NCBI GenBank assembly: GCA_038254585.1
Contig: JBBSGA010000197.1
Coordinates: 1 to 11,237 of the forward strand
From: JBBSGA01 sp038254585
GTDB taxonomy: Bacteria; Chloroflexota; Chloroflexia; Chloroflexales; Kallotenuaceae
DNA length: 11,237 nt
Direction of reading: 5' to 3'
Position numbers and translations under genes: made by a program. The notes under the pieces are model-generated. The model made no database searches, was not told the DNA's origin, and saw only the letters and a program-made list of their open reading frames with translations. Numbering within the stretch: the stretch's first letter is position 1; every line of letters starts with the position of its first letter. Shown piece by piece: positions 6,348-11,237 of this stretch.

Positions 6348-9300
6348 CTACTCCCACGCGCACAGCGCCGCGACGTACGCCGCCGAGCCGTCGCGCAGCC
6401 ACCCGTCGAGCTGCGCCTGCTCCTTGAGCTGCTGCCCGCGCTGGCGTGAGACCGCCACGAAGCGGCAGCCGAGCTCGGGCAGCGCGGTCATGTCGCTCCA
6501 GAGCTTCTCGAACTGCGCGATGGGGAAGACGTCTTCGTGGCCGTGGCCCCAGCGCCGCTTGACCTCCTTGAGCGTGACGTAGGTGGGAATCCGCGCCGCC
6601 AGCGCGCGCACCGCCGCGGCGACCCGCTGCTCGTCGGCCAGCGCCGCGCGGTCGAGCCCGAAGACGGCCAGCAGCGCGTCGACGTCGATCCAGGTCGTCA
6701 TCGAGTTGTAGTACGACAGCGCGAACTCGCTCTCCTCCGTGGGCATCGCCAGCCCCTCGACCAGCCGCAGCCGCCCGTCCACGCGCGCCAGCCCGCCGCC
6801 GCGATCCTCGATCCGCCGCGGGATCACCTCCATCGTCAGCGGCGCGCCGGTCGTGATGTGCAGCCCGAGCAGCGCCGGGTCCACGTCCGCGCCCAGCGTG
6901 TCGATGTTGTGGAGCATCAGGTACCGCAGCTCCGGCCGCTGCTCCAGCAGGTGCCGGAGCGTGCCATTCCTGAGCATGTTCGGGAGCTCGTACCAGTGGC
7001 CGGCGGGGTGCAGGCACTGGCTCGGCAGGTTGTCAGTGTAGTCGCTGGCCTCGCCCCGGCTGCGCGCCCAGTCGATCAGCGCCGCCTGCAGGCTGAGGCG
7101 CACCTTCTGCGCCTGCTCGTCCAGCACCTGCTGCGGCATTTCTTCCCACGCGAAGCGCAGGTCGCGCACCATCGGCACCATCCGTAGCCCCACCGCGCGG
7201 CCGGGCGAGAGCACCAGTGGCCCTGCGTAGCCGTAGTTGTGCTCGGCCTCGAGGTACGCCGCGATCGGCGCGTGCGTCAGGTAGCTGGTCGTGAAGATGT
7301 GCGGCAGGGCGCAACCAGCCAGGCGGCCGGTGCGCCGGCTCTTCGCCAGGTGCGTCTCCACGAAGGTGCGGTGCCGCCCATCGAGCTTGGCGAACGGATG
7401 CAGCGCCTTGACCACACCGGCGCCCTGCGTCCAGCGGCTGCCGATGCCGGCTGCCAGCGAGACGACGGCGACCCGGCCCGCGGCGAGGGCGTCGAGACCC
7501 GTGCGCCGCAGCTCATCGCTCAGCCCGTCCACGCCGTCGTAGACGTCGCCCGGCTCGACGTCGCGGATCGTGCTGGTCGGCGGCAGGCGATTCTGCGCCA
7601 GGCCGATCCGTCCGCTCCGCAGATCCGCGCGAATCTGCTCGTGCTGCACCGGATCGAAGCCCGCGACCTCGAGCAGCGTAGCGAGGTTCTGACCGGCATC
7701 CCCCTCGGCGCGCGTCCGCGGCAGCAGACGGTCGAAGAGCGTCTGCACCATCCCCGCCAGCTCCGGCCGCGTGCGGCAGGCCGTGCCGAAGGCGTCGAGC
7801 TCGACCCGCCGCGAGATGCTCAGCTCGCGCGGATCGAGGCGCATCAGGCGCGGAACGGTCATCGCGTAGTAGCCCGGCGGCAGCGGCGCGGTCTCCGCCG
7901 CCAGCAGCGCGGCCGTGGTGCCGCGCTCGTTGATCGCGAAGTCGTAGACCACCGGCTCCATCGCGAAGGGCAGCGCGTGCTCGAAGCGCCGCCGCGCGGC
8001 GGACATGATCGCCTGCAGCCGCTCCTGCGCCTCGGCCGTGCGGCGCGGATCGAAGATGAAGCCCATGCCGCCGCCGGACATCCCGCCCAGCATCCAGAAG
8101 CCCCAGAAGTCCGTCCCGAACTGCTCGCGCGCCGCGGCGATCAGCGACTCGGTGTAGAGGTTGCTGGCCCAGGGCACGATCGTCTGCAGCGGGCCGAAGA
8201 AGTTGCGCGTCGTCGCGGCGCCGATCGCGGCGATGTCGCCCGCCCGCAGGTCTGCCAGGATCTCGTCGAGGATCGCGCCCGCGTCCTGCCGCGCCAGCCA
8301 CTCGGTCTCCGAGCGCAGCAGATACTTCTCGGTGACCATCTCGAGGATCGGCCCGACGTTCTGCGCCATGCCGCCGTGCACCAGCACCAGGCTCTCCTGC
8401 AGCCGCCGGCGGGTCTCGTCCGAGGCCTCGTCGTGCGTGAGGATGTGGTGCGACGGGAGCAGCCGTCCGCGGCTGATGCCCTGCTCGGGGTCGTCCTCGC
8501 CCGCGGCCTGGCCCTGGATCAGCTTGATGCCGGGCCACACGCCGCCCGAATCCTGCCAGCCGCCGCCGGAGCCCGCCAGCCACTCGCCCAGGATCGCCCG
8601 CGCCGCTACCAGCCGTCGCTCGGCCTCCTCCAGCGGCCCTGTGAGCGACCGCGCCTGGCCCGTGGCGCGCATACAAACGGCGATCAGCGCTGCCAGCAGG
8701 TTGGTCGAGACCGCGAGGCGCGAGCCCTTGGGGATGTCGTTGACGTTGCTGATCAGCTCGATGCCGTTGCCGGGCCCGACCAGCCGCGCGAGCAGATCCG
8801 CGAGGCGCTCTTCGGAGCCCTCGACGCCCGGCGGCACGAGCCCGGAGGCGATCAGCGCCGCCTTCAGCAGGCCGAGGTAGTCGCGCGCGAAGTCGAAGAC
8901 CTCGTCGAGCTCGACGATGTCGGCCGTCGTCGCCAGGTCGACGCTGACGAGCCGCAGCACGGGCTCGTCGATCACGCGGAAGTAGGCTTCGACCGGCGGC
9001 CGGGTTGCCGCGTCGCGCCCGCGTACTCCCAGGTCGATCGAGACGTTGACGACGCGCGCGCCTTCGGGATAGTCCATCCCCAGAAAGAAGATGTCGCTCC
9101 AGCCGCTGTGCGTCAGATCCATGCGTACCGGCGTCGACTCTTTCAGAATCGGGAACGAGGCCTCGTCCGAGGCGCGCTGCCGCAGCTCCGGGCGCACGCG
9201 CAGCGGCTGGTCATTGGGATGGCCGACGCGGAACATCCACTGGTTGCCGCGCACCGACCGCACGCTGCGGCGCACCTGGTCGGCCAGCGTCTGGAACGCG

Positions 9301-9680
9301 AGGCGGTGGTAGGCCGCCGCCAGCGCGCTCGAAAGCGTGTCGCTCGGCCCCTGCTCGGCCTGCGCCTGCAGCAAGAGGCCGATCGCTTCCTCGAAGCGCC
9401 GGTCCAGCAGGCGCAGGTAGCCCGCGAACGGGATCTGGCCGCTGGCCGGCAGCTCGGCACGGGTAGGCAGGTGGAACCGGTGGATTGCGTAGAGAAAGAA
9501 GCAGGCGCGCACGCGCTCGTAAAGGTTCGTGCTGCCGTGGCGGAACGCCTCGAGCCGCGCGCACGTCGCCAGCAGCTCCTCCGTGGAGGCCGGCCGGCAG
9601 GCCGCGTCGAGCGAGCGGTTGCGTACGTCGGGATCCGGCGAGGTGATGATCTCGATCAGCGACGCGGCCAAGTTCTGCAT
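6348..9680 (-). CDS. Fused fucokinase-type GHMP sugar kinase and UDPGP-type pyrophosphorylase
   Basis: An 1110-residue, probably cytosolic protein expected to phosphorylate a sugar at C1 and then form an NDP-sugar. Residues 1-180 are a helical extension I do not recognise. The kinase spans about 183-600: VRMDLTHSGWSD (185-196, as in the fucokinase opening RIDLxGGWSD), NDIPKGSRLAVST (314-326, the ATP loop), GGGWQD (372-377) and the late glycine loop GGMSGGGMG (532-540). The pyrophosphorylase spans about 735-1080: LAAGIGSRW with Lys758, PAGHWYELPNML (892-903), LHNIDTLGADVDP (923-935), LTMEVIPRR and YYNSMTTWIDV, all close to UDPGP-family blocks. The ATP loop departs from the usual GSGLGTSS (here GSRLAVST). 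The ATG lies one base after the upstream TGA, so the genes are co-translated. The sugar and nucleotide are unknown. Confidence 0.85.
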   Translation of the reverse strand: MQNLAASLIEIITSPDPDVRNRSLDAACRPASTEELLATCARLEAFRHGSTNLYERVRACFFLYAIHRFHLPTRAELPASGQIPFAGYLRLLDRRFEEAIGLLLQAQAEQGPSDTLSSALAAAYHRLAFQTLADQVRRSVRSVRGNQWMFRVGHPNDQPLRVRPELRQRASDEASFPILKESTPVRMDLTHSGWSDIFFLGMDYPEGARVVNVSIDLGVRGRDAATRPPVEAYFRVIDEPVLRLVSVDLATTADIVELDEVFDFARDYLGLLKAALIASGLVPPGVEGSEERLADLLARLVGPGNGIELISNVNDIPKGSRLAVSTNLLAALIAVCMRATGQARSLTGPLEEAERRLVAARAILGEWLAGSGGGWQDSGGVWPGIKLIQGQAAGEDDPEQGISRGRLLPSHHILTHDEASDETRRRLQESLVLVHGGMAQNVGPILEMVTEKYLLRSETEWLARQDAGAILDEILADLRAGDIAAIGAATTRNFFGPLQTIVPWASNLYTESLIAAAREQFGTDFWGFWMLGGMSGGGMGFIFDPRRTAEAQERLQAIMSAARRRFEHALPFAMEPVVYDFAINERGTTAALLAAETAPLPPGYYAMTVPRLMRLDPRELSISRRVELDAFGTACRTRPELAGMVQTLFDRLLPRTRAEGDAGQNLATLLEVAGFDPVQHEQIRADLRSGRIGLAQNRLPPTSTIRDVEPGDVYDGVDGLSDELRRTGLDALAAGRVAVVSLAAGIGSRWTQGAGVVKALHPFAKLDGRHRTFVETHLAKSRRTGRLAGCALPHIFTTSYLTHAPIAAYLEAEHNYGYAGPLVLSPGRAVGLRMVPMVRDLRFAWEEMPQQVLDEQAQKVRLSLQAALIDWARSRGEASDYTDNLPSQCLHPAGHWYELPNMLRNGTLRHLLEQRPELRYLMLHNIDTLGADVDPALLGLHITTGAPLTMEVIPRRIEDRGGGLARVDGRLRLVEGLAMPTEESEFALSYYNSMTTWIDVDALLAVFGLDRAALADEQRVAAAVRALAARIPTYVTLKEVKRRWGHGHEDVFPIAQFEKLWSDMTALPELGCRFVAVSRQRGQQLKEQAQLDGWLRDGSAAYVAALCAWE

Positions 9681-9681
9681 C

Positions 9682-10542
9682 TCAGTGGCCCACCAGGTGC
9701 GTGTCGCGCTGGGCCAGCAGCTCGAGCATCCCGACGAGCACCTCGTCGCGGTCGCGTCCGCTGAGCGCCAGCGCCAGCTGCGCCGTCAGCAGGCCGTAGC
9801 GCGCGTCGACCGGATAGCGCCGCCCCTCGGCCTCGAGCGCAATGTAGCGCTCCCGCCGCGCCAGCTCGTCCAGCACCGGCGAGAGCTGCAGCCGCCCGTC
9901 CTCGTCCCCCGCGGCCACGCGGCGCTCCAGCAGATCCATGACTGCCGGCGTCAGCACGTGCATGCCGAAGAAGCAGAGGTAGTGCCCGCTGCGCAGTCCG
10001 GGCACCATCAAGGACTGCTCGGCCTCGGTCGGGGTCGGCTTCTCCACGACGCGCTCGACGACGTAGAGGTCTCGGCTGCCCTTGACGCGGCGCCCGCCGA
10101 CCGCGCCGAAGTAGGGCAGGAGGTTCTCGCGCGTCGGCTGCACGGCCGAGACCGAGCAGCCCTGCGTCTGCGCCACCTCGACCAGCTGCTGCGCGCAGAC
10201 TTTTGCGTCGTCGCTGACGTAGACGTGGTCGCCGACCATGTGCAGGAACGGCTCGCCGGCCACGAAGTCCCGCGCGCAGTAGACGGCGTGCCCGTAGCCG
10301 AGCGGCCGCGGCTGGGCCACGAAGCGCAGACTGCGTGCGTCGTCGCCCGCCGCCGCGCGATAGGCGGTCTCGTCGCCGGGGCAGACGACGACGCAGATAT
10401 CCTCGATGCCGACGCGCAGCGCCTCGGCGATAATAATCCCCAGCACCGATTTCTGCGCGCCGTCGCGGTCGACCAGCGTCTGCAGCGGCAGCGTGCGCTG
10501 CTTCGGCGCGGCGGCGGTTATCACGGCTTTCCTGATCTTCAC
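9682..10542 (-). CDS. GalU-like sugar-1-phosphate nucleotidyltransferase with atypical nucleotide loop
   Basis: A 286-residue protein of the NTP_transferase (GalU/RmlA) family, which joins a sugar-1-phosphate to an NTP and releases pyrophosphate. Family blocks seen are MKIRKAVITAA (1-11), ALRVGIEDICVVV (41-53), PLGYGHAVYCARDFV (80-94), the metal-binding region VGDHVY (103-108), VVEKPTPTEAE (165-175) and HVLTPAVMDLLE (195-206). In place of GLGTR the loop reads APKQR, and the PKEM segment usual in GalU is absent, with Lys31 in AQKSVL the nearest candidate. This may be a subfamily feature rather than decay, since the frame is clean. The start is GTG, supported by GAGG six bases upstream. It ends one base before the kinase fusion gene, so the two probably act on the same or linked sugars. 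Confidence 0.85.
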   Translation of the reverse strand: MKIRKAVITAAAPKQRTLPLQTLVDRDGAQKSVLGIIIAEALRVGIEDICVVVCPGDETAYRAAAGDDARSLRFVAQPRPLGYGHAVYCARDFVAGEPFLHMVGDHVYVSDDAKVCAQQLVEVAQTQGCSVSAVQPTRENLLPYFGAVGGRRVKGSRDLYVVERVVEKPTPTEAEQSLMVPGLRSGHYLCFFGMHVLTPAVMDLLERRVAAGDEDGRLQLSPVLDELARRERYIALEAEGRRYPVDARYGLLTAQLALALSGRDRDEVLVGMLELLAQRDTHLVGH

Positions 10543-10662
10543 TCGCTACCTCTTGGTATCGTCGGCGCTGGTCCATGCGTGACGCGCCCTGGACGGAGCC
10601 TTCGGAGGTCGCGCACTGCGCCGGCCGTCTGCGCTGGCGCGTGCCGGGGCCAGGACGTGGTC

Positions 10663-10691
10663 ACAGTAATTGCTCGCCTGGGCATTGTCAA
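10663..10691 (-). promoter_or_regulatory. Candidate sigma-70-type promoter of the sugar operon
   Basis: On the minus strand a perfect TTGACA (10691-10686) is followed after 17 bases by TACTGT (10668-10663), a weak -10 match with T, A and the final T conserved. Orientation and spacing suit the GTG start at 10542 and would give an untranslated leader of about 110 bases, rich in GC. The perfect -35 box and exact spacing are the support; the -10 is the weak point. Confidence 0.45.
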
Positions 10692-10969
10692 CCCCGGTGT
10701 CCCCATTCTCGCCCGTCGCGCGCAATGGTGAAAGCGGGTCAGACCGCCCCGCAACACCGTGCAGCCGCCTCTATCGTCGTTGACTGCCGGGGTAGAGTAG
10801 GGAGCTGCGGAGAGCTCAGAGTCACTTCGCCGCGGCCCTGATCGTCTACTGTTCGTGAGGAGGATCGTATCTTCGCCGGACCTACCCTAGTCGCAGTACT
10901 TTTCGAATTAAGACCCCCACCGTCGTAATGCCAACCGATGCAGCTACGGCGCATGGCTCTGCGATGCTC

Positions 10970-10996
10970 TATTCGTGTATTCGTGTCGTATTCGTG
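10970..10996. repeat. Three copies of TATTCGTG
   Basis: TATTCGTG occurs at 10970-10977, 10978-10985 and 10989-10996; the first two abut and the third follows a three-base gap. ATTCGTG-type clusters of this kind recur in intergenic DNA of some Chloroflexota and related genomes, as I recall, which would make it one copy of a dispersed element. Function is unknown. Confidence 0.6.
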
Positions 10997-11057
10997 GACG
11001 GCTTGCCGCGGCTATTGCATGCGACACCGGAAGAAAGCCGCGATTGGCGCCTCGTCG

Positions 11058-11079
11058 ACGGCCGGGCTTGACGGCCGGG
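11058..11079. repeat. Direct repeat ACGGCCGGG
   Basis: ACGGCCGGG at 11058-11066 is repeated at 11071-11079 after CTTG. It lies about 90 bases before the transposase start. It is too long to be an obvious IS3 target duplication and both copies lie on the same side of the element, so it is probably unrelated to insertion. Confidence 0.5.
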
Positions 11080-11146
11080 ATTACAATGTGATCGGCAACT
11101 CCTGTTGTGGTGAGCCCAATTAACTGGCCAGATCGAAATGTTAGGA

Positions 11147-11163
11147 TCCTCCCAGAAGGAGGA
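11147..11163 (+). promoter_or_regulatory. Hairpin enclosing the transposase Shine-Dalgarno sequence
   Basis: TCCTCC (11147-11152) pairs exactly with GGAGGA (11158-11163) across the five-base loop CAGAA. The right arm is part of the ribosome binding site AAGGAGG (11156-11162), five bases before the ATG at 11168. Folding would hide the site and reduce translation of the transposase, a known type of control in other insertion sequences such as IS200. Confidence 0.6.
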
Positions 11164-11167
11164 CCAC

Positions 11168-11237
11168 ATGAAGTCCGGACAGTATACCGCCGAGCAGATC
11201 ATCAAGATCCTCGACCAGGCTCAGAAGGGGGAGAAAA
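11168..11237 (+). CDS. IS3-family transposase OrfA, N-terminal fragment
   Basis: Twenty-three codons run open to the window edge. The residues MKSGQYTAEQIIKILDQAQ match the usual OrfA opening of IS3 elements (a basic start, then YTxEQIIxILxEAE), the first helix of a helix-turn-helix that binds the terminal inverted repeats. The protein normally continues for about 90 residues and is joined by frameshifting to OrfB, which carries the DDE catalytic domain; both lie outside the window. The start is clear, with AAGGAGG five bases upstream. It is the only gene here on the plus strand and faces away from the sugar operon. Confidence 0.8.
   Translation, partial: MKSGQYTAEQIIKILDQAQKGEK

Larger units (their letters stand above)
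10692..11100. other. Stretch without a recognisable gene between the sugar operon and the IS element
   Basis: I find no open reading frame here that looks like a protein family; the short frames lack convincing ribosome binding sites and homology. The stretch is visibly less GC-rich than the sugar operon. Its only clear structure is two sets of short direct repeats near the right end, listed separately. No tRNA cloverleaf or CRISPR array is seen. Confidence 0.5.
11111..11237 (+). mobile_element. Left end of an IS3-family insertion sequence, truncated by the window edge
   Basis: The presence of an element rests on the OrfA start at 11168. IS3-family ends usually lie within a few tens of bases upstream of orfA and begin with TG, so the boundary is probably near TGAGCCCAATTAACTGG (from 11111). 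I cannot confirm it, because the right inverted repeat and the target duplication lie outside the window. Confidence 0.5.

Noticed and set aside
5995..7017. 340-codon minus-strand frame as one complete gene
   Set aside because: Only the last 110 or so codons are protein-like (DUF4058). The rest lies inside the kinase fusion gene in another frame and is arginine/alanine-rich shadow sequence.
7239..9764. Long plus-strand open frame (841 codons) opposite the kinase-pyrophosphorylase gene
   Set aside because: Its protein is dominated by R, A, Q, D and H in low-complexity order with no family motifs, the usual antisense shadow of a GC-rich gene; the minus strand carries clear conserved domains.
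9529..10731. 400-codon plus-strand frame opposite the nucleotidyltransferase gene
   Set aside because: No recognisable motif or ribosome binding site; the opposite strand encodes a conserved nucleotidyltransferase.
10970..10996. TATTCGTG repeats as a CRISPR array
   Set aside because: The units are eight bases and nearly adjacent, with no spacers; no CRISPR-length repeat occurs anywhere in the window.

Overview
The window looks like an accessory region of a high-GC bacterial chromosome, most plausibly a Chloroflexota member. The pointers are indirect: high GC, a DUF4058 remnant (a family often present in several copies in Chloroflexota and Cyanobacteria), the sugar-activation gene pair, and an ATTCGTG-type short repeat. 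No rRNA or other marker is present, so the assignment is an inference. Nearly everything is transcribed right to left (minus strand); the only plus-strand gene is the start of a transposase at the right edge.

Left half (1-5759, minus): a compact type III-A (Csm) CRISPR effector operon in the order cas10/csm1, csm2, csm3, csm4, csm5, with overlaps or gaps of at most about 20 bases. It is followed 56 bases later by the first 28 codons of another gene, cut by the window edge, with a strong ribosome binding site and an N-terminus resembling CARF-domain effectors. Cas10 keeps the GGDD cyclase motif and the two CxxC pairs but has no N-terminal HD nuclease domain; an in-frame stop lies directly before its start codon. 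This predicts a complex that signals by cyclic oligoadenylate and relies on a trans-acting CARF effector for which the partial gene is the natural candidate. csm3, the backbone and target-RNA nuclease subunit, carries a frameshift at a TATATA tract. No cas6, cas1, cas2 or CRISPR array is visible.

Middle (5760-6347): a 235-base spacer with a possible csm promoter, a 15-base palindrome and a cluster of TGTCAC repeats. Next to it is the C-terminal third or so of a DUF4058 gene with no N-terminus, a decayed remnant marking an old junction between the csm cassette and the sugar operon.

Right half (6348-10542, minus): a two-gene sugar-activation operon. The first gene encodes a GalU-like nucleotidyltransferase whose nucleotide-binding loop is atypical. 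One base downstream of its stop starts an 1110-residue protein that joins a helical N-terminal region, a fucokinase-type GHMP kinase and a UDPGP-type pyrophosphorylase. Together they should turn a free sugar into a sugar-1-phosphate and then an NDP-sugar; the sugar is unknown. A promoter with a perfect TTGACA lies about 120 bases upstream.

Right edge (10692-11237): about 400 bases without a recognisable gene, holding short direct repeats, then the start of an IS3-family OrfA on the plus strand with its Shine-Dalgarno sequence inside a perfect hairpin. By eye the sugar operon is richer in GC at third codon positions than the csm operon, which fits separate acquisition of the csm cassette.
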